In this document: in pieces, positions 1 through 6,857 of the stretch
Layout: every line of letters begins with the position of its first letter
Numbering within the stretch: the first letter of the stretch is position 1
NCBI GenBank assembly: GCA_905201895.1
Contig: CAJKPX010000044.1
Span: 1-17,015, forward strand
Direction of reading: 5' to 3'
Source of the DNA: an uncultured Eubacteriales bacterium
Lineage (GTDB): Bacteria; Bacillota; Clostridia; Oscillospirales; CAG-272
Length of the DNA: 17,015 bases
Made by a program: the position numbers and the translations under genes
The notes under the pieces: generated by a model
Told to the model about the DNA's origin: nothing
Database searches by the model: none
Seen by the model: only the letters and a program-made list of their open reading frames with translations

Positions 1-48
1 GCAGGGGGAGGGAGAAACTTCTTTCAAGAAGTTTCTCCCTCCCCCTGC
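1..48. repeat. Perfect 23-bp palindrome downstream of nfnB
   Basis: Positions 1-23 are the exact reverse complement of 26-48, leaving only two central bases. The arms run from a G-rich outer part (GCAGGGGGAGGGAG) to an AACTTCTT inner part. The element begins 11 bases past the nfnB stop codon in the direction of transcription. It is closely related to the palindrome at 15916-15959, which sits after nifJ. There is no clean T-run after either side, so it is not a canonical intrinsic terminator, although a transcript hairpin this stable could still end or protect the nfnAB message. It may continue beyond the window edge. Confidence 0.9.
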
Positions 49-59
49 ATATCCATATA

Positions 60-1466
60 TCACTTACTCAAAAACGCATCAATGGCGCGGGCGGCGGTTT
101 TGCCGGCACCCATGGCGGAGATAACGGTTGCGGCGCCCGTGACGGCGTCACCGCCTGCATAGACGGCGTTGCGCGAGGTCAGACCGTCCTCGTTGACGAT
201 AATTCCACCGCGCGAATTGACCTCGAGCCCCTCGGTGGTGCTCTTAATCAGAGGATTGGGCGAGGTGCCGATCGACTCCACCACCGTGTCAACCTCAAGC
301 TCAAACTCGGAGTCGGGAATTGCAATCGGTCGACGCCGACCCTTGGCATCGGGCTCACCGAGCTCCATGCGGATGCAGCGCATGCCGCGCACGAAGCCGT
401 TTTTGGGATCGCGCGGATCGTCGGGATTTTCATAACCGAGAATTTCAATGGGGTTGGTGAGCAGACAAAACTCCACTCCCTCCTCCACGGCGTGCTCGAT
501 CTCCTCGCGGCGAGCGGGCAGCTCCTCGGTGGAGCGACGGTAGACGATATAGACCTTCTCCGCACCGAGGCGAACGGCAGTGCGCGCGGCGTCCATCGCT
601 ACGTTTCCGCCACCGACAACCGCCACGCGACCACCCTTCATGATCGGGGTCTGCGGATCGGCAAGGTATGCCTTCATCAGGTTGCTGCGCGTGAGAAATT
701 CATTTGCGGAATAAACGCCCTTGAGCCCCTCTCCGGGAATCCCGAGAAAGGTGGGCAGACCTGCGCCCGAGCCGATGAACACCGCCTCAAAGCCCTCCTC
801 AAAGAGCTCGTCGACCGTGAGCGTTTTGCCGATGACAACGTTGGTCTCGATCTTCACGCCGAGCGCGCGAAGGGTCTCCACCTCCTTTGCCACGATCGAC
901 TTGGGCAGACGGAATTCGGGAATTCCGTAAACCAGCACGCCGCCTGCGGTGTGCAACGCCTCGTAAACCGTGACGTCATAGCCCTTCTTTGCAAGGTCTC
1001 CCGCACAGGTGAGCCCCGAGGGTCCCGAGCCGACGATCGCCACACGGTGCCCGTTCGGAGCGGGGGGCGTTGGAGTTTCGGTGACGTTTTCGTTGTGCCA
1101 ATCGGCAACGAAGCGCTCGAGTCTGCCGATGCCAACGGGATCAAACTTGATGCCGAGCGTGCACTTGCTCTCGCATTGTGTTTCCTGCGGGCAAACACGA
1201 CCGCAAACAGCGGGTAGCGAGGAGGATCGCGTGATAATTTGGTATGCCCCCTCGTAGTCTCCCTTTTTGATCTGCGTGATGAAATCGGGAATCTGAATAT
1301 TGACGGGGCAGGCGCTCACGCAGGGCTTGTTCTTGCAGTTGAGACAGCGCTCCGCCTCGGCACGCGCCACCCATTCGGGATAGCCCGTTGCGACCTCGTT
1401 AAAATTATGTGCACGGACCGCAGGGTCCTGCGTGGGCATTTCATTCTTTTTGGGGTTGATTGACAT
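60..1466 (-). CDS. nfnB: NfnB-like large subunit, ferredoxin:NADP+ oxidoreductase (GltD family)
   Basis: This 468-residue flavoprotein is the larger subunit of the NADH-dependent reduced ferredoxin:NADP+ oxidoreductase, which makes NADPH from NADH plus reduced ferredoxin by flavin-based electron bifurcation in the cytoplasm. Visible features in order: a cysteine-rich N-terminus with C41, C44, C49, C53 and C88, C92, C98, C102, suited to two [4Fe-4S] clusters; an FAD Rossmann motif (VAIVGSGPSGL, from about residue 142); and a second nucleotide-binding motif (VAVVGGGNVAMDAA, from about 281) for NADP(H). A C-terminal GGDAVTGAATV stretch is typical of the GltD fold. The start is set by AAGGGAG at 1475-1481, eight bases upstream, overlapping the nfnA stop codon. 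The same fold serves as the glutamate synthase small subunit or a SudA-like sulfide dehydrogenase, but pairing with the gene at 1481-2329 and absence of a glutamate synthase large subunit favour NfnB. Confidence 0.9.
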   Translation of the reverse strand: MSINPKKNEMPTQDPAVRAHNFNEVATGYPEWVARAEAERCLNCKNKPCVSACPVNIQIPDFITQIKKGDYEGAYQIITRSSSLPAVCGRVCPQETQCESKCTLGIKFDPVGIGRLERFVADWHNENVTETPTPPAPNGHRVAIVGSGPSGLTCAGDLAKKGYDVTVYEALHTAGGVLVYGIPEFRLPKSIVAKEVETLRALGVKIETNVVIGKTLTVDELFEEGFEAVFIGSGAGLPTFLGIPGEGLKGVYSANEFLTRSNLMKAYLADPQTPIMKGGRVAVVGGGNVAMDAARTAVRLGAEKVYIVYRRSTEELPARREEIEHAVEEGVEFCLLTNPIEILGYENPDDPRDPKNGFVRGMRCIRMELGEPDAKGRRRPIAIPDSEFELEVDTVVESIGTSPNPLIKSTTEGLEVNSRGGIIVNEDGLTSRNAVYAGGDAVTGAATVISAMGAGKTAARAIDAFLSK

Positions 1467-1480
1467 GATTTTCTCTCCCT

Positions 1481-2329
1481 TTATCCCTTGCGAAACAGAT
1501 TGCAGGTTGCCTCATAAGCGTGCCGCTCGAAGTCGGCATACATCCTGCCGCGCGACATCGCCTCATCGAAATCGACCTCGTAGCCGTCGAACTCGGGACC
1601 GTCGACACATGCAAATTTCGTGATCCGCTCGCCGTTGCGGCAAAGCGTGAGACGGCAACCGCCGCACATACCTGTGCCGTCGATCATTACGGGGTTCATC
1701 GAAACCGTGACGGGAACGCCGTAGGGGCGCGCCGTTTCGGTGACGTATTTCATCATCACGAGCGGTCCAATGGTAATGATGCGGTCAAATTTTGCACCCC
1801 CCGCGAGCATTTCGCCCAGCGGCAGGGTGACGTTGCCCGCTCTGCCGTAGGAGCCGTCGTCGGTCATCACGGTGAGCGAGTCGGCTGCGGCACGGAACTC
1901 GTCCTCAAGAATGAGCAGATCGGCATTGCGGAAGCCGATGATCGCCGTGACGTGAGCACCGAGGCGGTGAAATTCCTCGGCAAGCGGCAGAGCAATGGCA
2001 CATCCAACGCCGCCGCCCACGATACAAACGCGCTCCACGCCGTCGGTTGGCGTGGCAACGCCAAGCGGTCCGACAAAATCACTGATCGACTCCCCTGCCT
2101 CCTTTTGATTGAGGCGCAGCGTGGTGGCCCCCACCACGTGGAAGATGATCTTGACCGTTCCACGCTCGGGGTCACATCCCGCAACGGTGAGCGGAATTCT
2201 CTCGCCCTCCCCGTCCACGCGCAGAATGATGAACTGCCCTGGTTTTGCCTTTTTGGCAACGCGCGGCGCCACGATCTCCATCTGCGTCACGGTTGGATTG
2301 AGTATTTTCTTGCTTGCAATCTGATACAT
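1481..2329 (-). CDS. nfnA: NfnA-like small subunit, FAD/[2Fe-2S] NADH-binding
   Basis: This 282-residue protein is the NADH-oxidising partner of NfnB and resembles the electron-transfer subunit of dihydroorotate dehydrogenase (PyrK family). It shows an N-terminal FAD-binding beta-barrel with an RIPLT motif (residues 44-48), a nucleotide-binding motif CIVGGGVGCAIALP (102-115), and a C-terminal cluster region. There D217, C222, C225 and C241 fit the Asp plus three Cys pattern known for the NfnA [2Fe-2S] cluster. The start has GGAGG at 2335-2339, five bases away. The gene is first in a two-gene operon, with 14 bases between its stop and the nfnB start. PyrK or sulfide dehydrogenase beta subunits are the alternatives; the tandem arrangement with a GltD-type subunit argues for Nfn (also annotated as SudB/SudA). 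Confidence 0.9.
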   Translation of the reverse strand: MYQIASKKILNPTVTQMEIVAPRVAKKAKPGQFIILRVDGEGERIPLTVAGCDPERGTVKIIFHVVGATTLRLNQKEAGESISDFVGPLGVATPTDGVERVCIVGGGVGCAIALPLAEEFHRLGAHVTAIIGFRNADLLILEDEFRAAADSLTVMTDDGSYGRAGNVTLPLGEMLAGGAKFDRIITIGPLVMMKYVTETARPYGVPVTVSMNPVMIDGTGMCGGCRLTLCRNGERITKFACVDGPEFDGYEVDFDEAMSRGRMYADFERHAYEATCNLFRKG

Positions 2330-2376
2330 ACTGCCCTCCGGAACGTGTAAACGATTGTACTTATAACGATTTTACT

Positions 2377-2405
2377 ATTATATCAAAAAAAAGCTGTCTT
2401 GTCAA
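2377..2405 (-). promoter_or_regulatory. Consensus sigma-A promoter of nfnAB
   Basis: On the minus strand TTGACA (2400-2405) and TATAAT (2377-2382) are separated by exactly 17 bases, both hexamers perfect. Most of the spacer near the -10 is a T-run. Transcription should begin near 2370, giving a leader of about 40 bases before the nfnA start. No operator-like repeat stands out. Confidence 0.9.
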
Positions 2406-2449
2406 TACGTGCACCGAGGTTTTTCGCACCTCCGATGCTCCAATTCCGA

Positions 2450-2493
2450 CAAAAGAGGACCGCCTGCGGCTCAATCGGCTCTGCGGCGGTCCC
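2450..2493 (-). terminator. Probable intrinsic terminator after the LRR gene
   Basis: GGACCGCC (2457-2464) and GGCGGTCC (2485-2492) form an 8-bp GC-rich stem around a 20-base partly self-complementary loop. In the minus-strand direction the stem is followed by TCTTTTG. It lies between the LRR stop at 2520 and the nfnA promoter, where a boundary is expected. The T-run is short, so efficiency is uncertain. Confidence 0.6.
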
Positions 2494-2519
2494 ATTTGAT
2501 ATTCCGTTTCCTCTCGGGA

Positions 2520-4025
2520 TTATTTCGTTGCAAGCTTGCGTCCGCGCAGCTTTTTTCGGCAACGGCGAATCTCCTCCTCCAGCTCGCGCCGTCTCTCCTC
2601 GGGGAGCGTGGGCTCGGCAAGCTCGGAAAGCAAGAGCGTCAGGCGCAGTTCACCGCGCGTGACCACCTCTGCCGTGTGCGGAACCGACCAACGGTTGACG
2701 CGGTAGCGCATGAGCCACGCCGATGCGTCGGGCACAACCATCATCTCGATTGCCTCGCAGCCCAAAAACAGCATCTCTCCCGTTCCCACGCGATGGTTGG
2801 GAAAGAGTACGGTTTTAAGAGCGATGCAATCGGCAAATGCGCACGCGCCGACCTGCTCGATCGTGGCAGGCAAGCTGATCTCAACGAGCGCCTCACACTC
2901 GGCAAACGCGCGCGTGCCGATGCTCCGCAACGCGGCGGGCAGGTAGAGCGACGAGAGTGCCAGGCAGCGATAGAACGCTTTTTTTCCGATACGGGTGACC
3001 CCGTCGGGCAGCTCAATCGCCTCGAGCGCAAAGCAGCCCGCAAAGGTTTGCTCCTCAATTGCGGTGAGGGCATCCGAGAGCTCGATCGAGCGAAGCGACG
3101 TGCAGAACGCAAAGGCACGCTTGCCAATCTCACGGACGCTCGCGGGAAGCTCCACCTCCGTGAGGCTGATACAGTTGAAAAAGGCGGCGGGAGCAATACG
3201 CTCCAGCTTGGAGGGCAAGTTGATCGCGGTCAGGTTGCGGCATGCGCAAAAGGCGTGCACGCCGATATAGGTCACGCTGTCGGGAAGCTCGATCTGCTCC
3301 AGCAGCTCACAGCGCGAAAAGGCATAGTCACCGATGAAGCGCACCTGCGAGGGCACGCGGAATCGGCGCAGACTGCTGCACTCCGAGAGCGCTCCGCTTC
3401 CCAGATACACCACCGAATCGGGCAGCTCGAGCTCCTCAAGCTCGGAGCAGGAGCCGAAGCAATAGCGTCCAATCGTGCGCAACGCATCGGGTAGGACGAT
3501 TTTGCGAAGCGAGCGGCAGTTGAAAAAGGTTCCGCGGTGAAGTGATACCATCGACTCGGGCAACGTGACCTCCTCGAGCGACTCACAATCACAGAATGCA
3601 AAGGCACCGAGATTTTCCAGGCCCTCGGTCAGCACCAGATGCGAGAGTGAGCGACATCCGCGAAAGGCGCCCGCGCCGATCGAAACAACCGCACGGGGCA
3701 GCACAAAGGAAACCAGCTCACGGCATCCGTGAAAGGCATCCTCTCCGATGAAGCGCAGGCTTGCGGGCAGAACAACCGCGCGAAGCTGCGTGCAGTCGCG
3801 AAATGCATTATTCTGAATGACCGTTACGCGACGTCCGAGCGTCACACGGGTCAGATGATGGTTGCCGCGGAAGGCACCCTCGGCGATCTCCGTGACCGAT
3901 TCGGGCAGCTCAATCTCACTTTTTTTGCCAAAATAGCGAATGAACTCGCCGTTTCGGATTTCACTGTCACGCAAAAGCTCGGCTGCCTCCGCCGAGAGCT
4001 TTTTCTCTTGCTTTTCCTTTGCCAT
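2520..4025 (-). CDS. BspA-type leucine-rich-repeat protein (LRR_5 family)
   Basis: This is a 501-residue protein of no known reaction. Residues 38-428 are seventeen consecutive 23-residue repeats with no insertions, each close to the pattern xxLPxxVxxIGxxAFxxCxxLxx (one letter per position, x variable); an incomplete eighteenth follows. A short NGEFIRYFGKKSEI lead-in precedes the repeats, and a charged C-terminal helix (about 465-501) follows them. No signal peptide, membrane segment or sorting signal is visible, unlike many surface BspA proteins, so a cytoplasmic or unconventional location is implied. I place the start at 4025 because AAAGGA lies about eight bases upstream; an in-frame ATG at 4094 lacks a ribosome site and would add a low-complexity peptide that reads through an intergenic hairpin. 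It follows the flotillin gene by 100 bases without an evident promoter, so co-transcription is likely. A protein-binding scaffold is a guess. Confidence 0.85.
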   Translation of the reverse strand: MAKEKQEKKLSAEAAELLRDSEIRNGEFIRYFGKKSEIELPESVTEIAEGAFRGNHHLTRVTLGRRVTVIQNNAFRDCTQLRAVVLPASLRFIGEDAFHGCRELVSFVLPRAVVSIGAGAFRGCRSLSHLVLTEGLENLGAFAFCDCESLEEVTLPESMVSLHRGTFFNCRSLRKIVLPDALRTIGRYCFGSCSELEELELPDSVVYLGSGALSECSSLRRFRVPSQVRFIGDYAFSRCELLEQIELPDSVTYIGVHAFCACRNLTAINLPSKLERIAPAAFFNCISLTEVELPASVREIGKRAFAFCTSLRSIELSDALTAIEEQTFAGCFALEAIELPDGVTRIGKKAFYRCLALSSLYLPAALRSIGTRAFAECEALVEISLPATIEQVGACAFADCIALKTVLFPNHRVGTGEMLFLGCEAIEMMVVPDASAWLMRYRVNRWSVPHTAEVVTRGELRLTLLLSELAEPTLPEERRRELEEEIRRCRKKLRGRKLATK

Positions 4026-4062
4026 TTCGGGGTTCCTTTCTTCAGGGGAAAAATCGGGCTTT

Positions 4063-4088
4063 GGGGAAGGGGCAAATGCCCCTCCCCC
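4063..4088. repeat. G/C-rich hairpin between the flotillin and LRR genes
   Basis: GGGGAAGGGGCA (4063-4074) pairs with TGCCCCTCCCCC (4077-4088) except for one position, leaving a two-base centre. It lies in the 100-base gap between two same-strand genes. In the minus direction a TTTTT run occurs only about 12 bases past the stem, so it is a weak or partial terminator at best, or a transcript-processing hairpin that lowers LRR expression relative to flotillin. Confidence 0.6.
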
Positions 4089-4125
4089 ATTCATTTCTTA
4101 TCGGAGATGCGTAACGCCACGCAGC

Positions 4126-5544
4126 TTATGCGTCAGCGTCCTTCTTGCCGTCGTCTGCGGGTGCCGCCGATGCGAGCCTGCCGCCGACCACGCCTGCGAG
4201 CAGAGCGGAGAGATCCAGACCCGTGGACTCCTTCATGCCCTCCATAATCTGGCTGGCACTGCTCATAACGTCCTTGACAACCTTGGTGGAGTTGCCGTCG
4301 CCGTACATCACGATCTTATCGGTTTGTGCAAGCGGCAATGCGGCGTTCTTGACCACCTCGGGAAGTGCGGTGAGGTACATTTCGAGCACCGACGCCTCGC
4401 CCATCTTCTTTTGAGCCTCCGCCTTTTTCTCGATCGCCTCTGCCTCGGCAAGACCCTTGGCGCGGATACCCGCTGCCTCCTGCTCCATCATGTAGCGCAG
4501 AGCCTCTGCCTCGGCTCTCTTTGCCTCGGCTGCCTGAATGGCACGGTACTTCTCTGCCTCTGCCTCTCTCTGCTGCTTGACCAGCTCTGCCTCTGCCTCT
4601 TTTTCGATCTGATACTTGAGTGCGTCTGCCTTTTTGCGAATCTCCGCGTCGAGCTGACGCTCCTTGAGCGCGATCTCCTTTTCAGCCAGCTCGGCTTCCT
4701 TTTCCTTGCGTGCGATGTCGGCGTTGGTGCGTGCGATCTCGATGGTCTTACGCTGATTTTCCTGCTGGATCGAATATGCTGCGTCTGCCTCTGCGCGCTT
4801 GGTCTCGGACTTGACCTTCATGTCTGCCTGCTGAACTGCAAGCGCTGCATCCTGCTCGGCGATCTTCTTTTCCGCCTCAACACGAACGGCATTTGCCTCC
4901 TGCTGTGCGTTTGCGGTTGCGATCGAAATATCTCTTTGAGCGTTCGCCTTTGCGATCTGCGCGTTCTTGCGGATCTGCTCAACGTTGTCAATACCCATAT
5001 TCTCGATCGTGCCGGCGCCGTCCTTAAAGTTCTGGATGTTGAAGTTTACCACCTCGATACCGAGCTTCTCCATATCGGGAACCACGTTCTCGGTAATCTT
5101 CTTTGCAACGCCCTGACGGTCCTGCACCATTTCCTTGAGCCCTACCGAGCCCACGATCTCGCGCATGTTACCCTCGAGCACCTGCGTGACGAGCGTGACG
5201 AGCTCTGCCTGGCGCAGATTGAGAAGCGCCTCGGACGCACGCTGGAGCAGCTCGGGGTCGGACGAAATCTTGATGTTCGCAACGCCGTCAACCGTGACGT
5301 TGATGAACTCGTTGGTGGGAACCGCCTCGCTGGTCTTGACGTCAACCTGCATCACGCGCAGCGAGAGCTTATCAACGCGCTCGAAGAACAGGATACGCCA
5401 GCCCGCACGGCCGATCAGAATTCGTTTCTTACCCAGACCCGAAATGATGTAGGCTGTGTCAGGCGGTGCCTTGAGGTAGCCGCCGACGCCGAACAAGAGC
5501 GCCACACCGAAAATCACACCAAGAACAATAAACAAAGCATCCAT
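4126..5544 (-). CDS. floT: Flotillin-like SPFH-domain membrane protein
   Basis: This 472-residue protein belongs to the bacterial flotillins (FloT/YuaG type), scaffold proteins of functional membrane microdomains. Residues 2-24 form a hydrophobic N-terminal anchor, followed by an SPFH domain to about residue 200. A long coiled coil rich in Glu-Ala repeats (about 200-390, with stretches such as KEAEAEL and EAEALRYMMEQEA) comes next. The C-terminal part (SVLEMYLTALPEVVKNAALPL, then DKIVMYGDG) matches flotillin tails, though the start (KAPPDTAYIISG) is short. The start is supported by AGGAGG at 5554-5559, nine bases upstream. In Bacillus an NfeD-type gene (yuaF) normally accompanies floT; none is present here, and the downstream partner is instead the LRR gene. 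It has its own promoter, so it is independent of hprK upstream. The family assignment is firm; the in vivo role here is inferred. Confidence 0.92.
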   Translation of the reverse strand: MDALFIVLGVIFGVALLFGVGGYLKAPPDTAYIISGLGKKRILIGRAGWRILFFERVDKLSLRVMQVDVKTSEAVPTNEFINVTVDGVANIKISSDPELLQRASEALLNLRQAELVTLVTQVLEGNMREIVGSVGLKEMVQDRQGVAKKITENVVPDMEKLGIEVVNFNIQNFKDGAGTIENMGIDNVEQIRKNAQIAKANAQRDISIATANAQQEANAVRVEAEKKIAEQDAALAVQQADMKVKSETKRAEADAAYSIQQENQRKTIEIARTNADIARKEKEAELAEKEIALKERQLDAEIRKKADALKYQIEKEAEAELVKQQREAEAEKYRAIQAAEAKRAEAEALRYMMEQEAAGIRAKGLAEAEAIEKKAEAQKKMGEASVLEMYLTALPEVVKNAALPLAQTDKIVMYGDGNSTKVVKDVMSSASQIMEGMKESTGLDLSALLAGVVGGRLASAAPADDGKKDADA

Positions 5545-5597
5545 AACAAAGATCCTCCTCTGTATTTTTTGACACCGTTCCCCGGTATCTTGATTAC

Positions 5598-5626
5598 ATT
5601 ATATCACGCGGTCACGTGATTGTCAA
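5598..5626 (-). promoter_or_regulatory. Consensus promoter of the flotillin gene with an inverted repeat in its spacer
   Basis: On the minus strand TTGACA (5621-5626) and TATAAT (5598-5603) are perfect and 17 bases apart. The spacer together with one flanking base carries ATCACG-N6-CGTGAT (5603-5620), a 6-6-6 inverted repeat that also contains the palindrome TCACGTGA. A dimeric repressor bound there would block RNA polymerase. The leader before the flotillin start is about 45 bases. Confidence 0.85.
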
Positions 5627-5643
5627 TACCTTTCTCTAAAATT

Positions 5644-5661
5644 TTTGAAATAATTTTCAAA
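5644..5661 (-). terminator. Weak AT-rich hairpin after hprK
   Basis: TTTGAAA and TTTCAAA form a 7-bp stem with a four-base loop 20 bases past the hprK stop, followed in the minus direction by AATTTTAG. Only one G-C pair supports the stem, so this is a doubtful terminator, listed because it is the only candidate between hprK and the flotillin promoter. Confidence 0.25.
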
Positions 5662-5681
5662 TTCTTTCACAAGATCAAAAA

Positions 5682-6617
5682 TCACTCCGTAATACCCATT
5701 TGCCGCATCAGCTTTTTGTTGAATTCCTCGGCGGTGTTGTAGCCCATGCGCTTGAGACGGTTGTTCATCGCCGCGATCTCCAGGATGATGGCAAGATTTC
5801 GACCCGGGCGAACGGGCACGGTAATCGAGGGGACGTTGATGCCGAGGATGTTGATGGTCTCCTCGTCCATGCCCATGCGATCGTACATCTTACCCTCCAC
5901 CCAGTTTTCCAGCTGGATCACGAGGTTGATGCGCTCGGTCTCCTTGACCGCACCCATACCGAACAGGCGGCGCACGTCGACAATGCCGATGCCGCGCATC
6001 TCCACGTAGTGTCGGATGATCTCGGGCGCCGAACCAACCAGCGTGATATCCGAAACGCGCTTGATCTCCACGGCGTCGTCGGCTATGAGGCGGTGTCCGC
6101 GCTTCACCAGCTCAATCGCGGTCTCGCTCTTACCGATGCCGCTGTCGCCCAGGAGCAGAAGTCCCTCGCCGTAAACCTCAACGAGCCCTCCGTGGCGCGT
6201 GATACGCGGTGCAAGGTAGGTATTGAGTGAGGCAATGAGAGCCGCCATCACGGGGCTGGTTTTGATTTGGGTGCGCAGAATCGGCACCTGCTGAAGCTGC
6301 GCGCGCTCGATCACAAAGTCATCCACGGGCAGCCCCGTTGTATAAAGGATGGCAACCGGCTTGGCGTCAACCAGCTTCTGGAGCATCAGTCGGCGCGTGC
6401 TCGGCTCAAGCGATTGCAGATAGTGCATCTCCGCTTTTCCGATCAGCTGGATGCGATCCTCCTCAAACACCTCGTAAAAGCCGGCAAGTGCCAGACCCGG
6501 GCGGTTGACCTCGGGGGTGACGATCTTGATTTCCTCATAGCATTCGGGCTTTACCACAATCTCAAAATGCTGATCTGAAACGATCTGTGAGAGCGGAATG
6601 GAATAGTTTTGCTTCAT
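5682..6617 (-). CDS. hprK: HPr kinase/phosphorylase
   Basis: This 311-residue bifunctional enzyme phosphorylates HPr (and Crh where present) on Ser46 with ATP or pyrophosphate and also removes the phosphate, controlling catabolite repression and PTS sugar uptake in Gram-positive bacteria. The length is usual for the family. A regulatory N-terminal domain (about 1-130) precedes the catalytic domain, which has RHGGLVEVYG with the conserved H142, a Walker A loop GDSGIGKSE (157-165), an acidic pair D180-D181, and the family signature EMRGIGIVDVRRLFG (206-220). The conserved C-terminal RPGRN segment is present. The ATG at 6617 has AAAGGAG 15 bases away (6633-6639), unusually far, but no in-frame start codon lies between, so this start stands with probably modest initiation. 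No ptsH lies nearby. Confidence 0.95.
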   Translation of the reverse strand: MKQNYSIPLSQIVSDQHFEIVVKPECYEEIKIVTPEVNRPGLALAGFYEVFEEDRIQLIGKAEMHYLQSLEPSTRRLMLQKLVDAKPVAILYTTGLPVDDFVIERAQLQQVPILRTQIKTSPVMAALIASLNTYLAPRITRHGGLVEVYGEGLLLLGDSGIGKSETAIELVKRGHRLIADDAVEIKRVSDITLVGSAPEIIRHYVEMRGIGIVDVRRLFGMGAVKETERINLVIQLENWVEGKMYDRMGMDEETINILGINVPSITVPVRPGRNLAIILEIAAMNNRLKRMGYNTAEEFNKKLMRQMGITE

Positions 6618-6655
6618 CTTTCGGTCTGCTCGCTCCTTTCGCGTTTTCGGTTCTG

Positions 6656-6683
6656 CTTATATTCTACCACAAAAAATCGCCAA
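6656..6683 (-). promoter_or_regulatory. Candidate hprK promoter
   Basis: On the minus strand TTGGCG (6678-6683) and TATAAG (6656-6661) are 16 bases apart. An overlapping alternative is TTTCCT (6684-6689) with TAGAAT (6661-6666) at 17 bases. Neither is strong, but the AT-rich setting upstream of hprK supports a promoter here. Confidence 0.45.
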
Positions 6684-6753
6684 AGGAAATACCTTTTTGA
6701 AAATTTCATCGCTTTTTTTCGCAGATATTCATAAAAAATACACATGTATCTTG

Positions 6754-6759
6754 TATAAT
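6754..6759 (+). promoter_or_regulatory. Candidate -10 box for the lipoprotein operon
   Basis: A perfect TATAAT lies about 100 bases upstream of the lipoprotein gene, but the matching -35 region (ATAAAA at 6731-6736 for a 17-base spacer) is poor. Initiation here would give a leader of about 90 bases carrying two kinds of direct repeat. Confidence 0.4.
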
Positions 6760-6857
6760 AAGGAAGATCCTTGCGATCCGTTCTGCTTTTTTGCAAAAAA
6801 TGCGGAAATAATTTTCAATTGATATGCAAAAAATCCACTTGATATGAGGTTTGATTC

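Noticed and set aside
3940..5619. 559-residue plus-strand frame opposite the flotillin gene
   Set aside because: The Cys/Leu-rich repetitive product mirrors the Glu-Ala repeats of the flotillin coiled coil on the other strand.
6614..6796. 60-residue frame whose stop overlaps the hprK ATG
   Set aside because: It runs through the likely hprK promoter, has no ribosome site, and its basic aromatic product is typical of AT-rich non-coding sequence. Translational coupling was considered but is not supported.
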